From Actinernus sp. WN-2022 (Eukaryota > Cnidaria > Anthozoa > Actiniaria > Actinernidae): a stretch of 64,000 nucleotides of DNA. Location of the stretch: the NCBI GenBank assembly GCA_030867875.1, contig JAOWCC010000753.1:29629-93628 (forward strand), in the 5' to 3' direction. Position numbers and translations under genes: made by a program. Within the stretch, counting starts at the first letter, position 1. Each line of letters begins with the position of its first letter. Under the pieces are notes generated by a model. It had not been told where the DNA came from, did no database searches, and saw only the letters and a program-made list of their open reading frames with translations. Of this stretch, positions 36,018-47,383 are shown piece after piece.

Positions 36018-37067
36018 TCTCGTACCCAGATCCCATTTGTTTCTTACTGCGCATGCTCGACGAAATAATAGGGCTCTGGAAGAATCCGATTTTTGTGTAT
36101 TCTGATTGGCTGTTCTGAACAATGCAATTTTACCGGAAGTCAAACATAAAGTAATTTATTTGGACAAATGCATTGAAAATTGGGGGGTATCTAAACGCTA
36201 AAAACCGTTGGATTTTATCTAAATGGTTGTCGATCTCTTCAGGGATTCTTAGATATTTGCTTGCATCCTATCGGGAGTTCAAATCACTTCAGCGGCAAAC
36301 TCAAATCATACGGTACATGAATTCGAAAATCGAACCCAACCAGCAGTAACAGTTGATATAGCAGAGTGATTTACCGTAACAGATAGGTAATACTACGCAT
36401 TCCCATTTTAACAACATTGTTCGTAAGTGCTCTATAGGCAGAAGTGGCATTTTCCGATCTCTTAAACTTGTGAACTGGCACTGATCGCTTAAATATAAGC
36501 GTTTGTACTGATGAGAATGTAACGAACTCCAGCCTTCAAGGAGCTAAACTACGCCGAGAGAATGGCAAGTAAAAATGCCTTGACTTGCTTCTACGGTGTA
36601 TTCAGTTGCTGTTTGTGTGGTCATCGGGCTCAGCTTGGGTAAGGCGATTTCAGCGATCAGTTTTCGATCCCCATGAATCCTCTTCACGTGTATATATACT
36701 GGAATCTGTAATGTCTGATGAATCCACCGATACCGAAACACGAGCCTGATGCATGAAAATAAAGCCTTAAAATCTAAACTGAAAACGGCAGAAGATGAAA
36801 GAGACTCCCTAAGGGTTGCCCTGACGCTGGCAAGCAAAATATCACTATCAAAATACCGGGCGAACTTCCAAATCTAAACCAAAACATAGGCCTGAGGCGC
36901 TGAGCGAGAATCGAACCCGAAGAAACGACTTCTCAGGGGACGTAATGATAAGCATGCGCAGAGTTGCCGGAAGTCCGTGATTCGCGGACTTCCGGAATCG
37001 GATTCTTCCAGAGCCCTATTATTTCGTCGAGCATGCGCAGTAAGAAACAAATGGGATCTGGGTACGA
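36018..37067. mobile_element. Inverted pair of ATCCCATTTGTTTC repeat arms
   Basis: About 74 bp at 36018-36092 (TCTCGTACCCAGATCCCATT, then TGCGCATGCTCGACG) recurs inverted at about 36995-37067 with near identity. The enclosed kilobase has no recognised gene; a palindrome GGAAGTCCGTGATTCGCGGACTTCC (about 36970-36994) sits beside the right arm. It may be one large TIR element or two separate insertions in opposite orientation. Confidence 0.55.
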
Positions 37068-37155
37068 GATTGATTTTCAGCCTCATGCATAAGGCTTGCA
37101 TTGGGCCTGCGCAATGGCCGCCTAAAAGGATGTTTGGAGCGTGCTGCCAACCCAG

Positions 37156-37360
37156 GATTCGGCAAGTAACTTGTTTTTCATTCAGCTTATAATTAAACCA
37201 TGTTACATTGTAGAGACCTCCTGAAAAAGATGAACTGAAAGGAAGTTGTATTCCCGCTAAATACTTTGGGAGCTAGCGCATGTGTTTGATGTTGGTAAGC
37301 AATCAAATGATTAGACACATTTCAGATAAATATGATATGTATTTGTTGTTGCTTATGTTA
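37156..37360. repeat. Uninterrupted copy of the 17950/18715 repeat
   Basis: Shares ATTCGGCAAGTAACTTGTTT and the AATCAAATGA...TTAGACACA segment with 17950-18055 and 18715-18800. It is contiguous here and so gives the empty site for the insertion at 18057-18701. Confidence 0.65.
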
Positions 37361-37398
37361 TTGCTTTAAAGTAAACACTTTCCGAACATCCACTTTCT

Positions 37399-37666
37399 GT
37401 ACATTAGGACTTGGCAGAGAATACAATAGATACCAGGATTCCTGTGGTATGCATTTGACCACAGGAAGCCCATTTCTTCAGAACCCACCGCCATTTTGTT
37501 TTGCCAGTCGAGTGTTGTGTGGTGTTTCTTCTTGATCTCCTTTTAGGTAGGTATTTCCTCCTTGTTTGATAGCATGCTTCACCAAACGGTCTCGGACTCT
37601 AGAATGAGAGGAAACTGATGCCTAGGACTTTAGAATTAGACTGGACCACGTATACCACAGGCAGCC
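37399..37666. repeat. Dispersed repeat, copy 1
   Basis: Matches 47084-47383 (ACATTAGGA, TTCCTGTGGTATG, CCCACCGCCATTTTG, GTGTTGTGTGGTGTTTCTTC). Contains the small palindrome TTCCTGTGGT...ACCACAGGAA. Confidence 0.75.
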
Positions 37667-38045
37667 CATCCGCGCGTGGGCTCCCTGTGGCAGTGGGAAT
37701 CATGTGACGTCATCGTATGTTTGCATCGGTTTTCTATAAAATGACCGAAACAGTTCGCTAAATGGCTCGATTAATCCTCAGATTTGGTCGAATGATCCCG
37801 AAACACCTTGAAACTCGTAGTGAAATAAACTATTTACACTTTGATGTGATCTAATGTGCTTTATTGGGCGATATGAGGGAGTTTCAGGCGTTTGTTTCTC
37901 GATGTTTTGAAGCGCTCGCTTCAGCCACAGGTATAGCATTTTGGAAGTTCCCACCTCGTCCCCTTGACCACCCCTATTCATATTTTAGTCACAACTGTTT
38001 TCTTACCTGAAGTTTGTTTGGCCCTCACCTTTGCGATACCTGGTT

Positions 38046-38185
38046 CTCTTTCGATATGCTCCACATTATGGGATAATTATGCATACTTCCTAATTAACCG
38101 TTACTGGTCAGTGTCACGTGTTTAAAGCTGAGTACCATATAAAACCCAAGGCGCAATGAATAATAATCAGTTCTTCCTTTCGTGC
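38046..38185 (+). repeat. DIRS left inverted terminal repeat
   Basis: Includes CACATTATGGGATAATTATG, CACGTGTTTAAAGC and CCCAAGGCGCAATGAATAAT, all found inverted at 42128-42268. Confidence 0.88.
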
Positions 38186-38299
38186 TTACAATAAGGTCAG
38201 TAGTCTCTTATATTATTATTCTTGTTCATTTATGTTTCAAGTCTCAATCGAAACGCTTGTTGCTGTTTCTCTAAACTGTTCCTTCTGTTCTGTTTTCTT

Positions 38300-38920
38300 T
38301 GAGCAAATTTAGAACCTCAAACGCAAGGACAGAAGAGAACAGAAGCGTCAGCTCGATCGATCCGTTTGGTCGAACACGTGGCCGTACATCATGACAACCT
38401 CGCCAATGAAACCGCTAAATTCTTCTCCACAGACGAACTGACTCGGTTCTTCGGAGAATGGATGTATTTCGCAGACTTCGCTAACGGTTGAATCAACCGT
38501 CGAAGCCTATTGCCAAAACTCTTGAAAACGTCCCGCTGGTTCGTCCCGCTATCAACTTGGAATGTACCACATTCCGCTACAGTCGCTGAAATCACGAGTT
38601 TCATGCATGAAGGTCATGCATTTCTACAGCTCTACTTCATGGTCTGCACGCGTGTCGGGTCAACATGCAGATTTCGTCAGACTCACGTGCAGAGGAATCA
38701 TAAACCAGACTGCCTTCTATACTCGACAGACTTGATTTGTTCCAAGCTCAATATTTCAGAACATAATGACGGGAATATTTATAACCGAATCAAGTTCAAG
38801 AGCCGACAGTGGAGCCGACTCGGCCGCTTTTATGCCGGAGGAGTTGAGCAGTTAATCACTCTCCGTGCTCGACCTCAACTGAAATCTTCGAATCGAAGGT
38901 TTAATAGAGGCTCTGGGTGA
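38300..38920 (+). pseudogene. Possible ORF1 (gag-like) relic of the DIRS element
   Basis: Position after the left terminal repeat suggests ORF1. One frame reads LANETAKFFSTDELTRFFGE and WMYFADFAN before a stop; another runs 38510-38920 (136 codons). No domain is recognised. The 3' part (near 38797-38915) has a degenerate second copy at about 39005-39110. Confidence 0.35.
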
Positions 38921-39273
38921 CAAAACCGATATGTTCCGAGCACAGTATCTCGGAATACAATGAAACCCTTTGCTTCGAGCTATAATCGAGGCTTCTGCTT
39001 CAGAAGCCAACAGTGGAGCCAACTCGGCCACTGCAGCGCACGACGGGTTATTAAAAATTTCCCTCGCCGTGCTCTACCTCACCGAAACCTTCAGTTTGAA
39101 GGTTTACAGGTTCGGAACAAATGACTTGAATTATAAGTCTATCACTGAAAGTCCATTGTAAACAATGGCTATTGGTATCCGAAAACTATGATGTGATGTC
39201 TGTTGTACTATGTTATAATCAAGCTCTTGAAGCGAATTACCACGTGCCGCACTGAAAGGGTACATCAACACCG

Positions 39274-39455
39274 CCTCCCGGTTAACTCAGTCGTTAAGCT
39301 CCAGTCTGTCGAGTGAGAGATCGTGGGTTCAAACCCCGGTCGGAACAAAACTCGGGTTCTTTGAATAACTGAGTAGAAGGCGCTGCCTTTATAACTGAAG
39401 ACAACAATTCTAGACATGTAATAACAGTCAAACCGTCTCAGATGGTAAGGTGGCG
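39274..39455 (+). mobile_element. tRNA-derived SINE inside the DIRS element
   Basis: The head looks like a tRNA: an A-box-like TAACTCAGTCG at 39283-39293 and a perfect B box GGTTCAAACCC at 39326-39336. It is followed by a tail with ACTCGGGTTCTTTGAATAAC and TGAGTAGAAGGCGCTGCCTT. The order matches SINEs I know from coral genomes. The acceptor stem no longer pairs well, so it is not a tRNA gene. These two boxes would form a pol III internal promoter. Confidence 0.75.
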
Positions 39456-39479
39456 ACTGAGTTGTTATTTAGTCAACAA

Positions 39480-40620
39480 CAAAACATCACTAGGAGTCCA
39501 CCAGAAAGTATTATAAGATGACTTATCTACCAGATTCATTGACCACTTTTTTCGTAATGTCTCGTACCAAACCTCGCATATTTTTTTAGTGAGGAAGGTC
39601 AGTACGTCATATTTGTTCTGGTACTGTAATTCATTGAATAAGTTACAAATTGGTACCAGTAATCCCTGGTTCGGGATACCATCTTGCCTAGATTATAAGT
39701 CCATTGAAAACAATGACTATTAGTATTGGACACAATTTGCTTCAAGCGATAATCGCGAGCTTCGATCTACATACATGTAGGCCATCAGTTTGCCATCTCC
39801 CCTTTAAAAATGACGGGGATAAATAACTGATGAATCAGTAGGTTTATAATTCGATCAGGTTGATAAACTGATCACAAAAGAAACCATTGCCTATATGAAG
39901 TTTGTTTTTCGTTCCCAAGAAAATTGGTCAGTCATATGTGAGAAGTTATTAATTTGAAGCCGTTAAATGAATTCATTTCAAAAATGAAAGATATTGAGTT
40001 GGCAGCTATTTCTGTTACTCAAGGGGTACTATATGGCCTCCTGAAGGACGCCCTTTTTTAGTGTGCAAACAAACAAACATAAAATAAAAAATAATATTTG
40101 ACCCGCACCGGAATATTTCCGTTGATGTGGAGAGCTCGGTACAAGTTCAACTGCCAAGAGTTCATAATGTTTGCACCAAGGTCCTTAAACGGCCTATTTT
40201 TTCAGGGTTCAGATTAAATGGTTTCAAGGTTCACTACCATTTTATGGATGTTATTCCACTTATTGTCAGCTCTCCTCCGTGCAATCCTTTCAAAGTTTGG
40301 GATTTGTCGTTAACTTTGACTGATACCAAATCTCAGTATGGACCTTGTCACAAACCTTGGATTTATTATACGAAATTGTTCATGTCAGCAGAGCACGAAG
40401 CAAAAATTAGGCATATAGTCCGAGAGGCAACTCATGTGACTGGTTTATAGTTTTTTCAGCCCTTCCTGCTGTAAACTATGCATGTTTATGTTATAACAGA
40501 CCATTGAGTTAAACTTTGATTATATAACACTATCATTTAAGCCTTCAGGCTTCCTTGAACCCAAATTAGAGTACAAATAATAAGTATATTGGATGGTTAT
40601 GTTTCAACCATCACCAAATT
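39480..40620 (+). other. Decayed middle part of DIRS element
   Basis: The only long frame is 40127-40450 (107 codons, KVHYHFMDVIPLIVSSPPCN within it), not recognisable as an RT palm. Segments near 39129-39170 and 39692-39735 are degenerate direct repeats of each other. Confidence 0.4.
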
Positions 40621-40629
40621 GATGAGTGC

Positions 40630-41905
40630 CGCGATGTCAATACAACTGGCTGGGGAGCCGGCGTTTGTTATGACCAATGGTCTAAACATATTTAAGTTTT
40701 GCCCAGGAGAAATGAACTTCATACCAGATTATTTATCTAGAGATTTCTCACTCAAGTTGGATCTCTAGACACTGTTCACTAGCATTACATTTATTTCAGA
40801 AATAAATTGTTTGTTGAGGTTTAATGACAAGACTAGTCAATTTATTTCTTGGCACCCGGTGCCACGGGCGGCTTTTGACGCCTTTATGGTATTTGCTGTG
40901 TTATTCGTTTTCAGCATTTGGCCATGTAAATACGCCACGAAAGAGCCCTAGTGCTTCTCATTGCTTCAGGGTGGACCATCCAAGCAAAGTAACTCCTTTT
41001 ACTGCGGTTTTGATAGACCATTTTGTTTTCCTACCAGAGTAGGACGACCTTCTCACCCTTATATACCAGTCTGCAGCTAGCTGATTAGATATGATCTGGA
41101 AATCCCTCCCAGACCGTAGATTTTCTGATGAAGTAATCAAGATTATCAGAGTGTCATCATCATCTGGAATTGATAAGCAGTCTACCTGGTATGGTCAGAA
41201 ACAGATCAATCAACTTCAGGTTCCTATACCGCATGAGGCTGCAAAATTTTCTGGCATAATGCTATGCTAACTATTGTACTGTAAATACATACCGCTCATC
41301 ATGTATCTGTTGTTTCACATCCTCTCATTTCCAGGCTTCTCAGAGTCAGTACAACCTTAGGACACCAGTCTCGGTTGTCTTCGACATGGGATATGTGTCA
41401 TGTCAATAGTCGCCAATTATGTCAATATATTGTTCCCTTTGGAACAACTTGATTTAAAAATCCTAACACTAAAGACAATAATGCTTGGTGCATTAACATC
41501 TGCTCAAAGAGAGCAGATTTTCTGCGCATTAGATTTTAACTTCAAGAAAGAAACACTTATATGTCCTAGATGACAGTACTAGAATATGTTCGTCGTACGA
41601 CATATCTGAGATCAAGTCCAGGTTTGTTTTTATCAAAGTCATTAGTTCAATCATATCTTTTGTTCGCCACATAAGCCAGTGTCTATTCTCACCATATGTA
41701 GCGAGATGGATTGAAACAGTATTACTGCTGAAGGCGTAAATTATAAATGCATGGATATTAAGGCTCATAGCTAGCCTTCGAGGAGCATCTGTCATCAATG
41801 GACAATGGACATTATGGACACACCTTTAGTAAATATTATCTCAGGTTTCCTGTAGAAGTTGTCTCGCACATGCAGGTTTATAACAATTCACCTTGTGTTG
41901 TGAAG
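40630..41905 (+). pseudogene. DIRS RNase H and tyrosine recombinase relics
   Basis: Around 40635-40690 one frame reads NTTGWGAGVCYDQWSKHI, the start of an RNase H domain of the DIRS/Ty3 type. Near 40700-40770 another gives PGEMNFIPDYLSRDFSLKL, its end with the DYLSR motif. At about 40815-40895 follows RFNDKTSQFISWHPVPRAAF and DAFMV, the linker normally after RNase H. The recombinase begins near 41463 with LTLKTIMLGALTSAQREQIF. The KAHS...RGAS region with the conserved His and Arg is near 41760-41795, and the C-terminal HTFSKYYLRFPVEV lies near 41820-41860. Several frame changes and stops separate these pieces. Confidence 0.75.
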
Positions 41906-41937
41906 ATGTTGCATACTGGCTTCCGTACTTTAAAATC

Positions 41938-42056
41938 GCATAATTATCCCATAATGTGGAGCATATCGAAAGAGAAATTAAAATTAGACGAAAGGTAACC
42001 TACCTTGAAGTATAATTGTAGTTCTCTGAAGATATGTGGAGCATTATGGGATAATT
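41938..42056. repeat. DIRS internal complementary region
   Basis: 41938-41974 is the inverse complement of the left tip 38046-38082. 41975-42056 is the inverse complement of the right tip 42243-42324 with one base of length difference in an AATTT run. The join is what the circular junction template predicts. Confidence 0.9.
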
Positions 42057-42127
42057 GCCCCCTCCCAATACTAACATGATTGTCCCACCTCTCATCCACA
42101 TGAGACCTTCGCCAGCTTGTTAGTTGC

Positions 42128-42324
42128 ACTCCAGAAAGAACTGATTATTATTCATTGCGCCTTGGGTTTTGTATGGTACTCATTTGCATTTAAAAGCTTT
42201 AAACACGTGACACTGACCAGTAAGTTAATTAGGAAGTATGCATAATTATCCCATAATGCTCCACATATCTTCAGAGAACTACAATTATACTTCAAGGTAG
42301 GTTACCTTTCGTCTAATTTAATTT
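42128..42324 (-). repeat. DIRS right inverted terminal repeat
   Basis: 42128-42268 is inverse to the left repeat; 42259-42324 is the right-specific extension ending GTCTAATTTAATTT. Confidence 0.88.
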
Positions 42325-42379
42325 GTGATGCACTAGAACTTAATAATAGTTCTTGATTTATTTATTAACAAAGCGCGGC

Positions 42380-43053
42380 TATCTCAAGCATGTTAAGGCC
42401 TGGTTCAGGAGTCAAATTTCGGGTAAAAACTGTTTTCCTTATTTCAGCACAGCCGAGTATGGCAAGTACGCCAAGTTTCTCATGATAATAGGTATCGCCA
42501 TTCTGGACTATCTTAAGTGGCTTGTGTGTAGTAAAACGTGTCACGTGGTCTGTCACGTGACTTAGAACACGAAATCCGTAAATCAAAAATGCGGCTCCGA
42601 GTTTAAAACAGCTAGGACGATGAGTGGATATGTTTGGTTAAGGTTGAAGCCTTTTACCTAAATCAGCTTAGAAAAGATGACTACAATGTTTCGTTAACGA
42701 GTAATTAAGGCGAAAATGTGCAAAATAGGTCACGTGACTTTTTGTACCCTTAATATCTCCTTATCTTTACATGATAGTCATGTTTTCTAAGCGTGGTCTG
42801 AAACACTGCGGGAGGAGTAATGTTTTAGCAGGGTTACTTTAAATTCATATGTTATCGTCGCAGCCGCATTTCACTTAAACGATTTTATATAATTATGACG
42901 TCATCAATCACATGATACGACAACCATCCACTTAACAAATTTAAGGAAGTTGATATTAGTATTATGGTGTAATTAGATTTTGTTTAAACTGTTATTTCTG
43001 TCCGAAAACATTTTTTAACGTAAATCTATTCAGGCCTTAACATGCTTGAGATA
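42380..43053. mobile_element. 674-bp TIR element, TA-bounded
   Basis: TATCTCAAGCATGTTAAGGC at 42380 is matched by a perfect 23-bp inverse copy ending CTTGAGATA at 43053. If the outer TA is the target, the TIR starts TCTCAAGC, as in Tc1/mariner-type insertions. No transposase inside. Confidence 0.75.
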
Positions 43054-44349
43054 TGGTAACACATAGCCATTTAATCACAAACAACATTGTTTGTATTCTT
43101 ATTGCCTCGCAAACGGAGCTCAGCACTGATAGAAAAGGCACTCCTGCAGATTTGAATGAGAATGCATAAATATAAGTCTTGTATCCATTTGTGACCTCCA
43201 CTGTAAAATAAACCTGAAGAAGGCTGGTACTTGCCAGCCGAAATATCGTATAAACCTCGACAAGCGTTGTATATGATCAGCATTGCAGTAGTCTTCGGAC
43301 ACTTTATCGTTATATCTCCCTTACAAGCATTTGTTGTGTCTACTGCTTCTATGAAGCCAGTTAGTTAACACTATCCCATCGTGCTTTGCGAGAACCTCGT
43401 TTCCAAGCAGGCAAGTTCGAACGACCTCGTTTCCAGGACTGGTCTTCGCCACTCGGCCATCTTTGTCCCACGTTAAGTTTGATTCTTACGATTAACAAAT
43501 ACAGCTTTCAATATGTGTGTAAAACCGCTGGAATGAAAGGTTATGAAAGATGGTTTCAAGTTTTAGGCCATTTAGGTCGATATATATTCTCGGCACCAAC
43601 AGAAGGGCAGGCTTCAAAGACTCGTCACAGCTTATAATTCCACTTGCTCAATCTACTGACCCTGCATGATCTTTCTTTAAGATACCATGACCTTCCACAA
43701 TATTTGTTTTCTGGACTTATCCAAAATCTTAAAACAAATTAAAATTGTTTTACTCATGATCAGTACCACTGAATAATTAAGCTTAATTACATCGTTTTTT
43801 TAACTCGTGTCCTTGAAAGCCATTTTAAGTTTTTCCCCGTTTTTCTTATAATTTTGATATGCTTCTAAAATTATAATAGACCCATTCAGCTTGACTTTTC
43901 CCTTGAGTAAAATATATTTTTTATATATCCCAAAACGCCCGAACTATGACGTATTCTGATTGGCTCTTCGGTTGTGACGTAATGGTTATTCTAACAATGC
44001 TTTTTATTGGCCAAACGGGCTGAGACCATGGAGATTTTTCGTATATAATTTAATTTTCTCAATAAAACGATTTTAAATAACTTTAAAACACGTTGTGTAG
44101 CTAGAGCAATAGATGAAGTATATTACTGGGTAGTTGTCTGGTAAGTTTCATCAGTGGGAAAGCCAGGAGAAGCCGTTTAACCTGAGCATGTGCTATCGAT
44201 CGCTTCGCTTCAACGCAAACGGAAAATAAACGGCTTTTTAGGATTCTTTTCTAGCTTAGATACATCCTGGCAGCATTGTGATACCTTTCCACTGTTTCTT
44301 TATCCAAGTAAACTCCATTTCGTGCCGTTTAGTAGACCTGTTTTCACTA
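43054..44349. other. No recognised gene
   Basis: Contains the small hairpin GGCTGGTACTTGCCAGCC at about 43220, preceded by CCTGAAGAA and followed by GAAATAT, a word found in many invertebrate retroelement tails. The rest is unremarkable; the longest frame is 83 codons. Confidence 0.35.
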
Positions 44350-44357
44350 CATCGTAC

Positions 44358-44616
44358 CCCCGGGGGGGGGGGGGGGGGGGACGACTCCCTTATGTGAGGG
44401 GTACATGGATGCTCGTCGTACCTTTTAGGGGTCAAAATCAGGAGTTTGGGGTCGGGTGTCAATTGAACAAAAAAGCTGTTATCAATTTACATTTTTATTA
44501 TCTTTTAGGGGTCAAAATAAGCTTCAGCCACGCCCATTTTAGTACCTCTTAGGGGTCAAATCGAAAATGTCCGACGAGCATCCCTACCGCTTTTATATGG
44601 GAGCCCCCCCCCCGGG
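44358..44616. mobile_element. G-tract-terminated element, second copy, 8-bp duplication
   Basis: Begins CCCCGGGG with a run of about 18 G and ends in a C run followed by GGG. CATCGTAC flanks it exactly (44350-44357 and 44617-44624). Inner TIR sequence GGATGCTCGTCG occurs inverted on both sides. The word TTTTAGGGGTCAAA recurs three times inside. Same terminal type and duplication length as 33289-33864 but different body. Confidence 0.88.
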
Positions 44617-44793
44617 CATCGTACGCCGCGTGGAAATACCGTTATTAAAATCGCATCTCGTTCACTCCGTATTGGGATACCTATGGTTTGTAGGCACGTG
44701 TTAAACATTTCCATATTTAGCTTGGCCGCCATATTGGATATCCACATCACGTGATTAAAATCTCCAGGATTTCTGGAGTGTGATTCAGCCTTT

Positions 44794-44850
44794 ACCAGGG
44801 TCTTCTCTCAGAGTAGCCGCCATCTTGGATCTGACCGAGAAGACCCTGGT
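44794..44850. repeat. Small perfect hairpin ACCAGGGTCTTCTC
   Basis: ACCAGGGTCTTCTC and GAGAAGACCCTGGT pair around a loop of about 29 bases. May be a miniature TIR element. Confidence 0.6.
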
Positions 44851-45350
44851 CACGAGGTTGCCCAAAACGAAATGTATCAGTTTCTATAATTGAAAAAACG
44901 TTCTCTAGAATTCTCTAGAGAACTGTTACGTGGTCTGAAATGGGCATCAAACAGGGAAGCTGAAATATTATTCTGCCGCTGAAATAATATTCTATACCGT
45001 TCTTAGGCTGCCAGCTCTGTTAACTGAGACGTAGTGGATAACAGCGTACATACTGAGGAAAAAACATCCATGTTCTAGGGGTTAGGTTGTTTGCTCAATA
45101 TTTATTTTTTGTCAAAACTCAATATTTGCTCAATATTTTTTGGGAGAATTTGCGTAATCCCAGTCAATAATAAAGTTCAACCTTTAATATATGACAGCAT
45201 TTTTGTACATGTAAATAAATTTTGCATTATTCCATCTATCTTCTCATACTCAGCATCACATTCCTAATAAAAGCACATGCAACATGACACATGCAACTAT
45301 TGGGTACATATTTTTGCAAGTTCTTATAACACATAATTTGTAAACATATT
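44851..45350. other. No recognised feature
   Basis: AT-rich; a TTCTCTAGAATTCTCTAGAGAA palindrome near 44902 and a repeat of CTCAATATTT near 45090-45140 only. Confidence 0.35.
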
Positions 45351-45369
45351 CTGCAACACTTTAACACTC

Positions 45370-46420
45370 GCTGAGTACTGTCTGATCCACAACATGGTTT
45401 CAGACATGGATACTCCTATGAAACCCAGTTACTTGCAACCTTACACGATATTCTTAAGCGCTTTGACCTCAAACACCAGGTTAACGTGGCTATCCTAGAC
45501 TTTAGTAAGGTATTTGATACGGTGACCCCCGGGTGCCCCATCAGCTATTACTGCACAAGCTTAATCATTATGGAATAAGAGGGAAAGTAAACACATGGAT
45601 TAGCTACTTCCTCACTACTAGACAACAACAAGTGGTGATTAACAGAGTACCTCGACATCAGTACATGTTGATTCAGGGAACAGTGCTTGGTCCCTTGACA
45701 TAGCGTTGACAGAGCAAACAGTGCTTGGTCCCTTGTTGTTTTTGTGCACCATCAATGACCTTCAGTTGTTAAGTCACAATGCAGATTATTTGCTGATGAC
45801 TGCCTAATGTATCGTTCTATACAGTCTCATCATGACCAAGACATATTATACTATAAGAGGACCTGGAGGCACTCATGTCCTGGGCAGAGAGATGGGGCAT
45901 GATATTTCACCCACGAAGTGCTATACCCTCCGTATCGACAGATCACGTACCCTCTTTCTATATGAGTACACACTCGGTGGGTCCAAATTAAACCCTGCTA
46001 AGGATCACTCCTATTTGGGCATCACGTTAAGTAATGACTTGAAGTGGAGACAACATATTGACCACTTTAAAAACGAAAAAAGGACTGGGTCGAGTTTGTA
46101 ATGTCAATTTCATTATAATTTAATCAAAAAATGAACTCCATCACAAGAAAGAGCACACCGAAATCAGTAAGTTTGATGAGTTTGGTGACGTTTCGTTCGA
46201 TATTTACCCTGTGGTGAGCTTTCAAAAATCGCACAAATAAGAGATTTTTGTATGGATTGGAGGGACGCTCTTGTGATGGAGTTAATTTTTTGATTACATT
46301 ATAATGAAATTGACATTACAAACTCTACCCAGTCCTTTTTTCGTTTCTAAAGTGGCCAATTGACAAGATCACTAAAAGAGCAAACGGCATCCTCGGCTTC
46401 CTGAGAAGGAACCTAAAGGT
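45370..46420 (+). pseudogene. LINE reverse transcriptase fragment, interrupted
   Basis: The + frame reads HGFRHGYSYETQLLATLHDI, then VAILDFSKVFDTV (motif A with its catalytic Asp), then IRGKVNTWISYFLTTR after a frame change. Next come GTVLGPL and, in another frame, LFADDCLMYR (motif C, ADD). KCYTLRI and HSYLGITLSNDLKWRQHID precede an insertion at about 46065-46354, and IDKITKRANGILGFLRRNLK resumes at about 46361. Order and motifs fit CR1/L2-type RT. The segment ACAGTGCTTGGTCCCTTG is duplicated at 45680 and 45719. Multiple frame breaks show it is dead. Confidence 0.85.
46065..46354. mobile_element. Foldback element inserted in the LINE RT
   Basis: CACTTTAAAAACGAAAAAAG opens a TIR of about 83 bp (including GACTGGGT and AGTTTGTAATGTCAATTTC). 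Its partner ends CTTTTTTCGTTTCTAAAGTG. ATTGAC occurs on both sides of the insertion and the RT reading is continuous across it, but exact borders are uncertain by a few bases because the left copy of ATTGAC overlaps a possible TIR end. Confidence 0.85.
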
Positions 46421-46424
46421 GTGT

Positions 46425-47060
46425 CCATATATATCATATTAAGAAGTTACCATGGTAACACTCTAGGCCCCAGGCTCATTCAATGAGGAAAATAAATTGC
46501 CTAATTTATCCTTTGCCAAACACATTATTTCTACTGTGGTCATATCAGAAGGTTTGGAACAGTGTAGGCATTGTATGCGAGTGGCTTAAAGTGAATTATT
46601 TTGTATAACAGTCTTAAAAACTACAATTTTAGGTTCAAGGTGAAAAGAGCCTGGTGACTAGAGGGTTACCATGGTAACATCTTAGTTTGCATAATGATGT
46701 GCGTTTTCTCTAGTACCATACGTGTGCAAAGTTTCAATTGTTTTTACTGACTATTTGCAGATATATTCTTCATTTGTTATTTGTCCTCACGGCTGTGTCC
46801 AACTAATGACGTCACAGATCATCTAATTTACATATTCTAAAAACCTTAATATCTCTGGAACGAGATGAGATATTGACAAGCAATAAACACCATTCATCCT
46901 CATTTCAAAAGGACTTTCAAATGGGATCTTAATTTTAATGACGAAAATTTCGTTTCGTTGGCACTTTTAACTATTTCAGGCATCCTAACACTCTTTTTGT
47001 TTTAAACCCTAATTACTGTTATACTACTTTTTGTAAAGTGAATGTAAATAAAGAATTTGT
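46425..47060. other. No recognised feature
   Basis: TTACCATGGTAAC palindromes occur at about 46446 and 46667. A (TTG)n-like microsatellite lies at 47058-47083. Confidence 0.4.
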
Positions 47061-47083
47061 TGTTGTTGTTCTTGTTCTTGTTG

Positions 47084-47383
47084 TACATTAGGATTTGGTA
47101 GAGAATACAATAAAGTACCGGGATAGCTGTGATTGCATATACCACAGGAAGACCGTACATTAGAAAATACCGGTATTCCTGTGGTATGTATTTTACCACA
47201 GGAAGCCCATTACTTCATGACCCACCGCCATTTTGTTTTTTTTGCAGTCGTGAGTGTTGTGTGGTGTTTCTTCTCTATTTTAGGTAAGTATTTTGTCCTT
47301 GTTTTATAGCATGCTTCGCAAAACGGTCTCTAAAATGAGAGGAAATTGAGATGCCTAGGGCTTGAGAATTAGACAGGACCCCA
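47084..47383. repeat. Dispersed repeat, copy 2
   Basis: Second copy of 37399-37666, with an internal partial duplication around the ACCACAGGAAG segment (47140-47160). Confidence 0.7.

Larger units (their letters stand above)
38046..42324 (+). mobile_element. Degenerate DIRS-like tyrosine-recombinase retroelement
   Basis: The architecture is diagnostic. An inverted terminal repeat at 38046-38185 (CTCTTTCGATATGCTCCACA at the tip) faces one at 42128-42324. At 41938-42056 an internal complementary region joins the complement of the left tip (41938-41974) directly to the complement of the right tip (41975-42056). Between them lie RNase H and tyrosine recombinase relics in the expected order. DIRS elements integrate through a tyrosine recombinase after forming a circle templated by this internal region, and they make no target duplication, as seen here. 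The reading frames are broken by stops and shifts, the RT palm was not found, and a SINE is inserted at about 39274. At about 4.3 kb it is shorter than a typical full element, so internal deletion is likely. Not autonomous. Confidence 0.88.

Noticed and set aside
39274..39345. tRNA gene
   Set aside because: A and B boxes are present but the acceptor stem does not pair and a SINE tail follows.
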